DNA of 64,000 bases from Pseudomonas rhizoryzae (GTDB lineage: Bacteria; Pseudomonadota; Gammaproteobacteria; Pseudomonadales; Pseudomonadaceae). The notes under the pieces are model-generated. The model ran no database searches, was not told the DNA's origin, and was given only the letters and a program-made list of their open reading frames with translations. Where the stretch lies: NCBI RefSeq assembly GCF_005250615.1, contig NZ_SULM01000003.1:62001-126000 (forward strand). Direction: 5' to 3'. The position numbers were made by a program, and so were the translations under genes. Shown piece after piece: positions 1 to 11,377 of this stretch (positions within the stretch are counted from its first letter, which is position 1; each line of letters opens with the position of its first letter).

Positions 1-134
1 ACCAAGCGTACGACCAGTTGCAGCAGCACCACCACCGCCAGCACGTATTGCGCGCCCAGCCAGACGAACAGGAACAGCAGCATCCAGATCAGGCGCAGGC
101 CAAGCAGCTCGCGGGAATGCGTGGGTTCGGACAT
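1..134 (-). CDS. DUF4389-type small membrane protein (partial, cut by window start)
   Basis: The first 44 codons are visible; the rest lies outside the window. The protein opens MSEPTHSRELLGLRLIWM and runs straight into a long hydrophobic stretch rich in Leu, Val and Trp, consistent with the two-helix DUF4389 membrane proteins found next to gpsA in Pseudomonas. An AGAGGA ribosome binding site lies upstream of the ATG. It is co-directional with gpsA, whose stop is about 30 bases upstream, so the two may be co-transcribed. No biochemical role is known to me for this family. The family call rests on 44 residues plus gene context. Confidence 0.6.
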   Translation of the reverse strand, partial: MSEPTHSRELLGLRLIWMLLFLFVWLGAQYVLAVVVLLQLVVRL

Positions 135-165
135 GAGAATTCCTCTTTTTGGACAGTGTAGCGGC

Positions 166-1188
166 TCAGATAAAGGTGGCGTCCGCGACATCGACATCGG
201 TCTTGGGCTCTCCGCCCATCAGGGCCTCGATCACCTGGCCCAGGCTACGACCCTGGAACAGGATCGCATGGAGGCCATTGACCAGTGGCATGTAGACGCC
301 CAGCTCATCCGCCTTTTCCTTGAGCACCTTGAGGGTATTGACGCCCTCGGCGGTCTCGCCGATCTGCGCCACCGCCTCTTCCAGGCTAAGGCCCCGGCCG
401 AGCGCATGGCCTACCCGGTAGTTACGGCTCTTTTCCGACGAGCAGGTGACGATCAGGTCCCCTACCCCGGCCAGGCCCAGGTAGGTGATGGGATTGGCAC
501 CACGCTGCACGGCGAAGCGGGTCATCTCCGCCAGGGCGCGGGTGATCAGCATGCTGCGGGTGTTCTCGCCCATTTCCAGCGCCGCGGCCATGCCGGCGAT
601 GATGGCGTAGACGTTCTTCAGCGCCCCGGCCAGCTCCACGCCGAGGCGGTCGGCGCTGGCGTAGACGCGGAAGGTCCGGCCATGCAGCGCGGCCTGGACC
701 TGGCGGCAGACGGCTTCGTCCTCGCTGGCCACCACGGTGGCGGTGAGTTGATGCTCGGCGATCTCGCGAGCGAGATTGGGCCCGGAAATGATGCCGATGC
801 GCGCCCGCGGCACGATCTCCGCGAGGATCTCGCTCATCAGCATGAAGGAGTGCGCTTCGATACCCTTGGTGGTGCTGACCAGGAAGCGCCCTTCCAGTTG
901 GCTGGCGATGGGCGCCAGGGCCTGGCGCAAGGCACTCGACGGCAGGGCTACCAGTACCAGTTCGCAGCCGGCGATGGCGGCCGGCAGATCACTGGTCGCC
1001 TCGACCGCGGCGTGTACCTTGATGCCTTTCAGATAGCGCGGATTCTCGCGCTCGCGGCGGATGGTCTCGGCCTGTTGCGGATCGCGCATCCACAGGCGTA
1101 CCGGCAGCCCGTTCTCGGCGACCAGATTGGCCAGGGCGGTACCGAAACTGCCGCCACCCAGCACGGCGATAGGGGATTGGACTGTCAT
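166..1188 (-). CDS. gpsA: NAD(P)-dependent glycerol-3-phosphate dehydrogenase
   Basis: Cytosolic enzyme reducing dihydroxyacetone phosphate to sn-glycerol-3-phosphate, the backbone of phospholipids. The N-terminus has the dinucleotide-binding loop GGGSFGTA (residues 10-17), followed by the family blocks [16 protein letters not shown], the catalytic-lysine block GALKNVYAI and [14 protein letters not shown]. The 340-residue length is normal. The start chosen is the ATG giving [13 protein letters not shown], with a GAGAG upstream; an ATG 18 bases earlier (1206) is possible. It lies beside fabA, transcribed divergently, so phospholipid backbone and unsaturated fatty acid genes are neighbours. Confidence 0.96.
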   Translation of the reverse strand: MTVQSPIAVLGGGSFGTALANLVAENGLPVRLWMRDPQQAETIRRERENPRYLKGIKVHAAVEATSDLPAAIAGCELVLVALPSSALRQALAPIASQLEGRFLVSTTKGIEAHSFMLMSEILAEIVPRARIGIISGPNLAREIAEHQLTATVVASEDEAVCRQVQAALHGRTFRVYASADRLGVELAGALKNVYAIIAGMAAALEMGENTRSMLITRALAEMTRFAVQRGANPITYLGLAGVGDLIVTCSSEKSRNYRVGHALGRGLSLEEAVAQIGETAEGVNTLKVLKEKADELGVYMPLVNGLHAILFQGRSLGQVIEALMGGEPKTDVDVADATFI

Positions 1189-1553
1189 CGAAACTCTCGT
1201 CTTCACCGCGGTCGCGCGGCCTTGTCACCATTATACGGTAGCCGCTCGCACGTCTCAGAGCCCGTTCTCGATCGGCCGAACGGCGTTGAAAACGCCTGCG
1301 GAAGGCTCATGTACCCAGCGTAAACTCGGCGTCCTCAGGCCTGCCAGCCTCGTTTGGCACTAGCCTGCGCGATCATGAACAGGCGCTCAGGATGGAGAAT
1401 TGACTGCGGAAAGTGCACAATGGTCCGTTAACGAGCGGGGCGCTGGCCTGTGACTTTCCCGATGCCCCGGCAGTCTACTGCTACACGAAGCCATACCCAG
1501 AGCGACCTTTGGAGTCGCCAGAGCCTGGATCTAGGCCAGCTACAGGAGCTTGC
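1189..1553. other. Intergenic region between divergent gpsA and fabA
   Basis: 365 bases that must contain the fabA promoter and leader and the upstream region of gpsA. I see a TTGACT at 1400-1405 but no convincing -10 at the right distance, and no clear operator or hairpin. No convincing small gene is present. Confidence 0.4.
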
Positions 1554-2069
1554 ATGACCAAACAACACGCCTTTACCTACGAAGACTTGCTGCGCTGCAG
1601 CCGTGGCGAGCTCTTCGGGCCGGGCAACGCCCAACTGCCCGCGCCGAACATGCTGATGATCGATCGGATCGTGCATATCAGCGAGGTAGGCGGGAAATAC
1701 GGCAAGGGCGAACTGGTGGCGGAACTCGACATCCGTCCCGACCTCTGGTTCTTCGGTTGCCACTTCGAAGGCGATCCGGTGATGCCGGGCTGCCTGGGCC
1801 TGGACGCCATGTGGCAGCTGGTCGGTTTCTACCTTGGCTGGCAGGGCAATCCGGGTCGCGGTCGCGCCCTGGGCTCCGGCGAAGTCAAGTTCTTCGGCCA
1901 GGTACTGCCGACCGCCAAGAAGGTCACCTACAATATCCATATCAAGCGCACCATCAACAGGTCGCTCATTCTGGCCATCGCCGATGGCACCGTTAGCGTG
2001 GACGGCCGCGAGATCTATTCCGCCGAAGGTCTGCGCGTCGGCCTGTTCACTTCCACCGACAGCTTCTAA
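1554..2069 (+). CDS. fabA: Bifunctional 3-hydroxydecanoyl-ACP dehydratase/isomerase
   Basis: Dehydrates (3R)-hydroxydecanoyl-ACP and isomerises trans-2- to cis-3-decenoyl-ACP, the branch point for anaerobic unsaturated fatty acid synthesis. The 171-residue length equals the usual Pseudomonas FabA. The catalytic pair is visible: His70 in [13 protein letters not shown] and Asp84 in LGLDAMWQ. The start is the ATG after CAGGAG ([11 protein letters not shown]); a longer frame from 1413 has no family support. fabB starts 11 bases after the stop, so the two form the classic fabAB operon. Confidence 0.98.
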   Translation: MTKQHAFTYEDLLRCSRGELFGPGNAQLPAPNMLMIDRIVHISEVGGKYGKGELVAELDIRPDLWFFGCHFEGDPVMPGCLGLDAMWQLVGFYLGWQGNPGRGRALGSGEVKFFGQVLPTAKKVTYNIHIKRTINRSLILAIADGTVSVDGREIYSAEGLRVGLFTSTDSF

Positions 2070-2080
2070 GGGCTTTTCGC

Positions 2081-3298
2081 ATGCGTCGCGTCGTCATTAC
2101 CGGTCTGGGTATCGTTTCGTGCCTGGGCAATGATAAAGACACCGTTTCCGCCAACCTGCGCGCGGGCCGCGCCGGCATCCGTCACAACCCGGAATATGCC
2201 GAAATGGGTCTGCGTAGCCAGGTGTCCGGCTCCATCGACCTGAACCTCGAAGAATTGATCGACCGCAAGGTCAAGCGTTTCGTCGGCGATGCCGCCGCCT
2301 ACGCCTATCTGGCCATGGAGCAGGCCATCAAGGATTCCGGTCTGTCCGAAGAGCAGGTCTCCAACCCCCGCACCGGCCTGATCGCCGGTTCCGGTGGCGC
2401 TTCCACCTTCAACCAGATGGAAGCCCTGGACATCCTGCGCGAGAAGGGCGTCAAGCGCGTCGGCCCCTACCGCGTGACCCGGACCATGAGCAGCACGGTA
2501 TCCGCCTGCCTGGCCACCCCCTTCAAGATCAAGGGCCTGAACTACTCCGTGGCCTCGGCCTGCGCCACCAGCGCCCACTGCATTGGCCTGGCCATGGAGC
2601 AGATCCAGCTCGGCAAGCAGGACGTGGTCTTCGCCGGCGGCGGCGAGGAAGAGCACTGGACCCAGAGCATGCTGTTCGATGCCATGGGCGCGCTCTCCAG
2701 CGACTACAACGAGACCCCGGAAAAGGCCTCCCGTGCCTACGACAGCAAGCGTGACGGCTTCGTCATCGCTGGCGGTGGCGGCATGGTGGTGGTCGAGGAA
2801 CTCGAACACGCCCTGGCCCGTGGCGCCAAGATCTATGCCGAGATCGTCGGCTACGGCGCGACCTCCGATGGCTACGACATGGTCGCTCCGAGCGGCGAAG
2901 GCGCCATCCGCTGCATGCAGCAGGCGCTGTCCACCGTCGACGGCGAGATCGACTACCTGAACACCCACGGCACCTCCACCCCGGTGGGCGACGTGGCCGA
3001 GATCAAGGGCGTACGCGCCGTGTTCGGCGACAAGGCCCCGACCATCAGCTCCACCAAGAGCCTGTCCGGTCACTCCCTGGGCGCTGCCGGCGTGCATGAA
3101 GCCATCTACTGCATGCTGATGATGGAAGGCAACTTCATCGCCGCCTCGGCCAACATCGACGAATTGGATCCGGAAGTCGCCGACATGCCGATCCTGCGCG
3201 AGACCAAGGAAGGCGCCAAGCTGGACCTCGTCATGAGCAACAGCTTCGGCTTCGGCGGCACCAACGCCACCCTGGTACTCAAGCGCTGGCAGGGCTGA
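2081..3298 (+). CDS. fabB: Beta-ketoacyl-ACP synthase I
   Basis: Condensing enzyme that elongates the cis-3-decenoyl-ACP made by FabA. It is 405 residues, normal for KAS I. The active-site Cys161 sits in [14 protein letters not shown], and the two catalytic histidines in [12 protein letters not shown] and SGHSLGAAG. The glycine-rich C-terminus [10 protein letters not shown] is intact. It is co-directional with fabA 11 bases upstream and is followed within about 25 bases by an intrinsic terminator, so the transcript ends here. Confidence 0.98.
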   Translation: MRRVVITGLGIVSCLGNDKDTVSANLRAGRAGIRHNPEYAEMGLRSQVSGSIDLNLEELIDRKVKRFVGDAAAYAYLAMEQAIKDSGLSEEQVSNPRTGLIAGSGGASTFNQMEALDILREKGVKRVGPYRVTRTMSSTVSACLATPFKIKGLNYSVASACATSAHCIGLAMEQIQLGKQDVVFAGGGEEEHWTQSMLFDAMGALSSDYNETPEKASRAYDSKRDGFVIAGGGGMVVVEELEHALARGAKIYAEIVGYGATSDGYDMVAPSGEGAIRCMQQALSTVDGEIDYLNTHGTSTPVGDVAEIKGVRAVFGDKAPTISSTKSLSGHSLGAAGVHEAIYCMLMMEGNFIAASANIDELDPEVADMPILRETKEGAKLDLVMSNSFGFGGTNATLVLKRWQG

Positions 3299-3322
3299 TA
3301 GCCCCCACCTCGCTCGATGAAA

Positions 3323-3345
3323 ACGGCGCCTCTGGCGCCGTTTTT
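3323..3345 (+). terminator. Rho-independent terminator of fabAB
   Basis: A perfect stem, ACGGCGCC pairing with GGCGCCGT around a TCT loop, is followed by TTTTT. It lies 25 bases after the fabB stop. Confidence 0.93.
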
Positions 3346-3552
3346 CATTTCCGCTTCCCTGCCCGGCTGAACCGGCCATGCCCTTGGCGGTCGAAGGCGC
3401 CAGCACTTCGCCTGCGAACCTCTCGGAAGAATGGATTCAGCAGCGCGAATAGCTTAATCTCGCGCCGCCTCGCTGTGCCTGCGCATCTGCCATAGACAGC
3501 GCTGTCCAGAAACCTGGGCAGAGACAAGAAATCGTTTTCCCCTGGAGCCCCA

Positions 3553-4767
3553 ATGCACAATCAAAACCAGAGCTACCGCGGACCCTTGATCGTCCTCACC
3601 ATGCTGTTCTTCATGTGGGGTCTGATCACCTCGCTGAACGACATCCTGATTCCCCACCTCAAGGCGGTCTTCACTCTCAGCTATCTGCAGGCCTCGCTGA
3701 TCCAGTTCTGCTTCTTCACCGCCTACTTCATCGTCTCCTTCCCGGCCGGTCGCCTGGTGGAAAGCCTGGGCTACAAGAAGGGCATCATCGTCGGCCTGCT
3801 CACCGCCGGCGTCGGTTGCGTGCTCTTCTACCCGGCAGCCGGCGCTCACTCCTACGGCTTCTTCCTGACCGCCCTGTTCGTGCTGGCGGCCGGTATCACC
3901 GTGCTGCAGGTGGCGGCGAATCCCTACGTCACCATCCTCGGCAAGCCGGAAACCGCCGCCTCGCGCCTCAACCTGACCCAGGCCTTCAACTCCCTGGGTA
4001 CCACCGTCGGCCCGCTGGTGGGCGCCGTGACCATCCTGGCGCTGGTCGGTGAAGATTCCGCCGCCCATTCGGTGCAGCTGCCCTACCTGATCCTGGCCGG
4101 CATGCTGGTCGCCCTGGCGGTGATCATCGGCCTGTTCCGCCTGCCGCAGATCAAGGACACCGAACAGGACAACGCCACCGACGAGAACGCCCTGACCGCC
4201 AACAGCGTCTGGGCCTATCGCCACCTGCTGCTCGGCGTGGTCGGCATCTTCATGTACGTGGGTGCCGAAGTCTCCATCGGCAGCTACCTGGTGAGCCTGA
4301 TGGAAAGCCCGGACGTGGCCGGTCTGGACGCCGCCACCGCCGCCAAGTACCTGTCCCTGTACTGGGGTGGCGCCATGGTCGGTCGCTTCATCGGCGGCGT
4401 GATCATGACCAAGGTGCGCCCGAACCTGGTGCTGACCTTCAACGCCATCGCCATTGGTGTGCTGCTGGCCGTGGCCGTGCTGCAGGGCGGCAAGATCGCC
4501 ATGTGGGCCCTGCTGGCCATCGGCTTCTTCAACTCCATCATGTTCCCGACCATCTTCTCCCTGGCGCTCAAGGGCCTGGGCAAGTTCACCTCCAAGGGTT
4601 CGGGCCTGCTGTGCATGGGTATCGTCGGTGGCGCGCTGGTGCCGGCCATCCAGGGCTACTTCGCCGACACCATCGGCCTGCTGCCCTCCTTCGTGATCCC
4701 GCTGATCTGCTACGTCTACATCCTGTTCTACGGCGTGATGGGCTATCGCCCCAGCCTGCGTCGCTGA
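3553..4767 (+). CDS. MFS sugar:proton symporter, FucP/GluP type
   Basis: A 404-residue, 12-helix inner-membrane transporter. The opening RGPLIVLTMLFFMWGLITSL followed by NDILIPHLKAVF, and the later blocks AANPYVTILG and LNLTQAFNSLGT, are characteristic of the L-fucose/glucose-galactose permease group of the major facilitator superfamily. These import sugars with protons. Substrate cannot be read from sequence. It stands alone between the fabAB terminator and convergent dctA; no sugar catabolic gene adjoins it. The ATG at 3553 follows TGGAGCC. Confidence 0.87.
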   Translation: MHNQNQSYRGPLIVLTMLFFMWGLITSLNDILIPHLKAVFTLSYLQASLIQFCFFTAYFIVSFPAGRLVESLGYKKGIIVGLLTAGVGCVLFYPAAGAHSYGFFLTALFVLAAGITVLQVAANPYVTILGKPETAASRLNLTQAFNSLGTTVGPLVGAVTILALVGEDSAAHSVQLPYLILAGMLVALAVIIGLFRLPQIKDTEQDNATDENALTANSVWAYRHLLLGVVGIFMYVGAEVSIGSYLVSLMESPDVAGLDAATAAKYLSLYWGGAMVGRFIGGVIMTKVRPNLVLTFNAIAIGVLLAVAVLQGGKIAMWALLAIGFFNSIMFPTIFSLALKGLGKFTSKGSGLLCMGIVGGALVPAIQGYFADTIGLLPSFVIPLICYVYILFYGVMGYRPSLRR

Positions 4768-5098
4768 TCCACCCTCCGAAGCGCTGGCGGCCTGCCAGCG
4801 CTTCGTCCCCTCTGCTACCCCTCCGCTCCTCCCCCCCTCCTTCTCTCGCGCCTGACCGACCCGCGCCCCTGCCAGCTAGCGGGCTGTGCGACCCTACGCG
4901 AGCCATCCGGTCCACCCTGCGCCATCCCTGCTCCTCCCGCTATGCAGCATCGACAGAGGCCGCCCGGAGCGCCCTGCCTTGCCCTTTAGCTCTCGGCGTA
5001 GGCAAGACGGCTCGGCGGGCTCCCCTACCTGCCAATCGAAGGACTCGACATCACTGCCTGACGCGGCGCGACCACCCTGCCCTGGCCAGATCCTGGGC
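4768..5098. other. Non-coding gap between convergent transporter genes
   Basis: A 331-base C-rich stretch between the FucP-type transporter and the dctA terminator. A short inverted repeat (AGCGCTGGCGG with CCTGCCAGCGCTT) at about 4780-4804 could end the upstream transcript but has no T tract. I find no supported gene. Confidence 0.45.
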
Positions 5099-5134
5099 AA
5101 AAGAAAACGCCCGCATCTTTCGATACGGGCGTTC
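5099..5134 (-). terminator. Rho-independent terminator downstream of dctA
   Basis: On the minus strand, AACGCCCG pairs with CGGGCGTT and is followed by TTTTCTTTTT. It is 45 bases past the dctA stop. A second hairpin (CCGCTCC/GGAGCGG) lies between it and the gene, near 5151-5168. Confidence 0.87.
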
Positions 5135-5179
5135 GTCGTTACCGCAGGGACCGCTCCAGGAGCGGCCCTTTTGCTAGGC

Positions 5180-6526
5180 TCAGGCAGTCTGACGCGCTTC
5201 CTCGATCTCGACGGCGTTCGGGCCGCGGGCGAGTTCGGTCTTCAGGGTCTGCTCGTCCAGCTGGCCGCACCACTTGGCGACCACGATGGAGGCCACGCCG
5301 TTACCGACCAGGTTGGTCAGGGCGCGGGCTTCGGACATGAAGCGGTCGATACCCAGGATCAGTGCCAGGCCGGCGACCGGTACGTGACCGACGGCGGACA
5401 GGGTGGCGGCCAGCACGATGAAGCCGCTACCGGTGACGCCCGCAGCACCCTTGGAGGAGATCAGCAGCACCAGCAGCAGGGTGATCTGGTGGGTGATGTC
5501 CATCTGGGTGTTGGTGGCCTGGGCGATGAACACGGCGGCCATGGTCAGGTAGATGGAGGTGCCGTCGAGGTTGAAGGAGTAGCCGGTGGGGATCACCAGA
5601 CCAACCACCGACTTCTCGGCGCCCAGCTTCTGCATCTTGGTCAGCATGCGCGGCAGGGCGGACTCGGAAGACGAGGTGCCCAGCACGATCAGCAGTTCTT
5701 CACGGATGTACTTGATGAACTTGAGGATGCTGAAGCCGTGCATACGGCACACCGCGCCCAGCACCACCAGTACGAACAGCAAGCAGGTGATGTAGAAGCA
5801 CGCCATCAGGTAGCCCAGCTGCACCAGGGTGCCGACGCCGTATTTGCCGATGGTGAACGCCATGGCACCGAAGGCGCCGATGGGGGCGAGCTTCATGATG
5901 ACGTTGATGATGTTGAAGAAGACGTGGGAGATACGGTCGATGAAGTTGAACACCAGTTGACCGGTCTCGCCCAGACGGTGCAGGGCATAGCCGAACAGCA
6001 CGGCGAAGAACAGCACCTGGAGGATCTCACCGGTGGCGAAGGCGTTGACCACCGTCGACGGGATGATGTTGAGCAGGAAGTCGATGGTGCTCTGCTTCTC
6101 GCCAGCCGCGGCGTAGGCAGCGATGCCCTTGGTGTCCAGGGTGCTGACGTCGACGTTCATGCCAGCGCCGGGCTGGACGATGTTGACCACGACCAGGCCG
6201 ATCAGCAGCGCGATGGTGGAGAAGATCTCGAAGTACAGCAGCGCCATGCCGCCGGTCTTGCCCACGGCCTTCATGTTCTGCATACCGGCGATACCGGTGA
6301 CCACGGTGCAGAAGATGATGGGCGCGATGACCATCTTGATCAGCTTGATGAAACCGTCGCCCAGCGGCTTCATGGCAGCGCCGGTCTGGGGATAGAAGTG
6401 GCCGAGCAGAACACCCAGCACGATCGCCACGATCACCTGGAAGTACAGGCTCTTGTAGAGGGGTTGCTTGACGTTTCGCTTGGGCGCGGGAGCAGTAGTA
6501 GTTGTTGTGTCGACGGTTGCTGTCAT
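5180..6526 (-). CDS. dctA: C4-dicarboxylate:cation symporter
   Basis: Inner-membrane uptake system for succinate, fumarate and malate (dicarboxylate/amino acid:cation symporter family). At 448 residues it matches DctA. Visible signatures include [20 protein letters not shown], the serine-rich re-entrant loop [33 protein letters not shown], and [20 protein letters not shown]. The start giving [18 protein letters not shown] follows GGGAACGAG; a frame reaching 6718 is an artefact of the open leader. Expression is probably sigma-54 dependent: see the promoter and activator sites upstream. Confidence 0.95.
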   Translation of the reverse strand: MTATVDTTTTTAPAPKRNVKQPLYKSLYFQVIVAIVLGVLLGHFYPQTGAAMKPLGDGFIKLIKMVIAPIIFCTVVTGIAGMQNMKAVGKTGGMALLYFEIFSTIALLIGLVVVNIVQPGAGMNVDVSTLDTKGIAAYAAAGEKQSTIDFLLNIIPSTVVNAFATGEILQVLFFAVLFGYALHRLGETGQLVFNFIDRISHVFFNIINVIMKLAPIGAFGAMAFTIGKYGVGTLVQLGYLMACFYITCLLFVLVVLGAVCRMHGFSILKFIKYIREELLIVLGTSSSESALPRMLTKMQKLGAEKSVVGLVIPTGYSFNLDGTSIYLTMAAVFIAQATNTQMDITHQITLLLVLLISSKGAAGVTGSGFIVLAATLSAVGHVPVAGLALILGIDRFMSEARALTNLVGNGVASIVVAKWCGQLDEQTLKTELARGPNAVEIEEARQTA

Positions 6527-6665
6527 GGCTCGTTCCCTTGTGGCCACTGGCTGACGTCCTGTCTGAGTGGGCACCTGACTGAAAGTGGCTCTCTCATCCT
6601 GAGAGCTTTTTGTTGTGGATCCGATGGCCGCGCTGACGGCAGCACCAGTATCTGGCTGGAATATA

Positions 6666-6681
6666 AGCAAGCGTCGTTCCA
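6666..6681 (-). promoter_or_regulatory. Sigma-54 (-24/-12) promoter of dctA
   Basis: Read on the minus strand the site is TGGAACGACGCTTGCT, against the consensus TGGCACGRNNNTTGCW: one mismatch, with correct GG-to-GC spacing. Transcription would begin near 6655, giving a leader of about 130 bases to the dctA ATG. RpoN-dependent dctA driven by DctB/DctD is established in rhizobia and Pseudomonas. Confidence 0.82.
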
Positions 6682-6776
6682 CTTTTATTACGCAAGCAAA
6701 AGGCCAGCTTTCATGCACCTTTCAGCCAAGAGTCTGGTGAGTGGATGATGGCGGAACCTCGCCATCCGACCGAAAT

Positions 6777-6814
6777 GGGCGGAAATCCCCCACCGCCCTA
6801 GGCGGTTTTCCGCC
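6777..6814. promoter_or_regulatory. Tandem DctD-like upstream activator sites
   Basis: Two inverted repeats lie about 100-130 bases upstream of the sigma-54 promoter: GGGCGGAAATCCCCC (6777-6791, imperfect) and GGCGGTTTTCCGCC (6801-6814, perfect arms). Their centres are about two helical turns apart. The first resembles the GCGGAAATCCGC core I recall for rhizobial DctD sites. Spacing and tandem arrangement fit an enhancer-binding protein. No dctBD genes are in the window. Confidence 0.6.
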
Positions 6815-6913
6815 AGCATGAGCCGGTAGTCGGCTATCCTTTAGCGCCTTGTTGATGGAGTCCGTCGTGGTTGTTGGTAACCGCTCTTGCCTGCTCGGGA
6901 TCGCCTGGTCGTC

Positions 6914-7654
6914 ATGCCTCGCCCGTCACTGAATGACCTGCCGGGCTGCTGCAGCGCTCCCAGCGAATTGCCGCCCCTGAACCCGGAGCTGGCGACGCTG
7001 GAAATCCTCTGCTGCCGGTTCGACCCCACCCAGGTGAACCTTGAGCGTGATGCCCTGCGCCTGGGCATAGAGCCTCCAGACACCATCCGCCGCGCCGTGG
7101 CCAAGCGCCAGGCCGAATACCTCGCCGGCCGCCTGTGCGCCCGGGAAGCCCTGCGCCGCTTGAGCGGCATCGACGCCGTGCCAGGTCATACCAGCGAGCA
7201 CCGGGGCCCGGTCTGGCCGAGCGACCATGTCGGCGCCATCACCCACAGCCACGGTTGGGCCGCCGCGGTGGCCGGCCGTCAGCAGGACTATCTGGGGCTC
7301 GGCTTGGATGTGGAATCCCTGCTCGAGCCCACCAAGGCCCTGCGCCTGGCCGAGCAGATCCTCACCCCGACCGAACTGGAGCGGCTCGATCCGCTGGACG
7401 AAACCGAACAGGCCTTTGCCATCACCCTGGCCTTCTCCGCCAAGGAGAGCCTGTTCAAGGCCTTGTATCCACAGGTGCGGCAGATGTTCTTCTTCCAGGA
7501 TGCCGAGATCCTCAGCCATCGACCGACCGGCAGCTTCGGCATCCGCCTGCTGCTCGACCTCTCGCCGCGCTGGCAGGCCGGTACGCAGTTGGAGGGCTAT
7601 TTTCGCCTGGACGAGGAAAACCGCCTGCTGACGCTACTGGCGCCCAAGGCCTGA
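6914..7654 (+). CDS. pcpS: 4'-phosphopantetheinyl transferase, PcpS type
   Basis: Transfers phosphopantetheine from CoA to carrier proteins. In P. aeruginosa the single enzyme PcpS serves both fatty acid ACP and siderophore synthases. Visible family motifs are RAVAKRQAEYLAGRLCARE (residues 60-78), ITHSHGWAAA (109-118), the magnesium-binding GLDVE (Asp132, Glu134) and FSAKESLFKALYP (Lys177, Glu178). I start at the ATG giving MPRPSLND (246 residues, close to PcpS at 242). A TTG 27 bases upstream is open but unsupported. Its promoter must share the region upstream of divergent dctA. Confidence 0.92.
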   Translation: MPRPSLNDLPGCCSAPSELPPLNPELATLEILCCRFDPTQVNLERDALRLGIEPPDTIRRAVAKRQAEYLAGRLCAREALRRLSGIDAVPGHTSEHRGPVWPSDHVGAITHSHGWAAAVAGRQQDYLGLGLDVESLLEPTKALRLAEQILTPTELERLDPLDETEQAFAITLAFSAKESLFKALYPQVRQMFFFQDAEILSHRPTGSFGIRLLLDLSPRWQAGTQLEGYFRLDEENRLLTLLAPKA

Positions 7655-7936
7655 GCACGGCGACTGCTGCCTTATTAAAGGAGAGCTTCTTACCTTCCGC
7701 GCTGGAAGATGGGCCGCGGAGATAGCCGATAGCCTGACCGGGGCAGAACGTCGCAGTCGCTATCTACCGTTTTCTTATGGTGAAGAAAATCCTCATAGCG
7801 AACCGGTATATCCCTTGACCCTTCCCAAGGCGACAACCGGGTGAGCTGTACGTTATTTGACCACCCCCCTCGGAGCCCAGCGCTCATGCGCAACGACTCG
7901 GCATCGCCCCCAGGATACCCCCCAGCTCCAAACAGC
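7655..7936. other. Upstream part of the nrdA control region
   Basis: About 280 bases without a supported gene, between pcpS and the DnaA boxes. A possible 84-codon frame on the minus strand (7690-7944) has unremarkable composition and no recognisable domain. The remaining stretch to nrdA (8019-8289) also lacks a gene and would hold the nrdA leader. Confidence 0.4.
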
Positions 7937-7956
7937 TTATCCACGTCTTATCCACA
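7937..7956 (+). promoter_or_regulatory. Two tandem DnaA boxes upstream of nrdA
   Basis: TTATCCACG (7937-7945) and the perfect box TTATCCACA (7948-7956) are co-oriented and 11 bases apart, one helical turn. DnaA boxes in the nrdAB promoter are known from E. coli, where they link dNTP synthesis to replication initiation. Confidence 0.8.
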
Positions 7957-7972
7957 GACCGAAATGTGATAA

Positions 7973-8018
7973 ACGCGACATCTAGTGGCCAATAGAGCCT
8001 CACACCACCATATATAGC
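7973..8018 (+). promoter_or_regulatory. Pair of NrdR boxes upstream of nrdA
   Basis: ACGCGACATCTAGT (7973-7986) and CCACCATATATAGC (8005-8018) each match 11 of 14 positions of the NrdR box ACACWATATMTWGT. Their centres are 32 bases apart, three helical turns, the spacing usual for the paired boxes of this ATP/dATP-sensing repressor. Confidence 0.75.
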
Positions 8019-8289
8019 AGTTCGTCGGTGAGGGCTGGGACGGTGAAACACCCCTCTGTCAAGACTGTCTCTCCTTGCGAGGAGGGCTTATCCTGTCGCC
8101 CGAATTGTGAATTTCCAGGGTCGTTAACCCCGCCCGCCGTTCTTTCGGGAGCCGGCGTCGGCACGGCTTTTCGTTGGAATCTTCATTGGTAAAGGCGCGA
8201 CAGGCAGTCGTCGCGCAGGCCCTGGGCCAACCCTATTCCGGACCGCCGGCTCGCCGTCGGTCCCCTCTTTCAGATCAAGGGAGATCCGC

Positions 8290-11205
<2,916 letters not shown>

Positions 11206-11211
11206 CACCCA

Positions 11212-11230
11212 GCCCTCTCTAGCAGAGGGC
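11212..11230. repeat. Small hairpin after nrdA
   Basis: GCCCTCT pairs with AGAGGGC around CTAGC, seven bases after the nrdA stop. There is no T tract, so it is more likely a transcript-stabilising or attenuating hairpin than a terminator. Confidence 0.5.
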
Positions 11231-11240
11231 CGCTCTCCAT

Positions 11241-11339
11241 CCCCTCTCCCTCAGGGAGAGGGCTAGGGTGAGGGCCACCCCACACCCAAAGCTCCAGATC
11301 CCCTCTCCCCCGGGAGAGGGCTAGGGCGAGGGCCACGCC
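11241..11339 (+). repeat. Two direct copies of a CCCTCTCCC...GGGAGAGGG hairpin repeat
   Basis: Copy one (11241-11280) and copy two (11300-11339) share the layout CCCTCTCCC, short loop, GGGAGAGGGCTAGGG, GAGGGCCAC, with few differences. Each folds into a GC-rich hairpin. The same type of element is scattered between genes in many proteobacteria. Both copies sit inside the nrdA-nrdB operon gap and could adjust the ratio of the two subunits. Confidence 0.8.
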
Positions 11340-11377
11340 GCCCCGCCCCCACCACACAGCCACCCAGGAGACACCCC

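Noticed and set aside
1400-1428. Sigma-70 promoter for fabA from TTGACT at 1400
   Set aside because: No acceptable -10 hexamer at 16-18 bases.
2066-3406. 446-codon minus-strand frame opposite fabB
   Set aside because: Shadow of fabB, no recognisable motif.
4886-6748. 620-codon plus-strand frame opposite dctA
   Set aside because: Rich in His, Gln and Gly as expected for the complement of a high-G+C gene; dctA on the other strand has full family motifs.
7690-7944. 84-codon minus-strand frame upstream of nrdA
   Set aside because: No ribosome site, no family resemblance, and it runs into the DnaA-box region.
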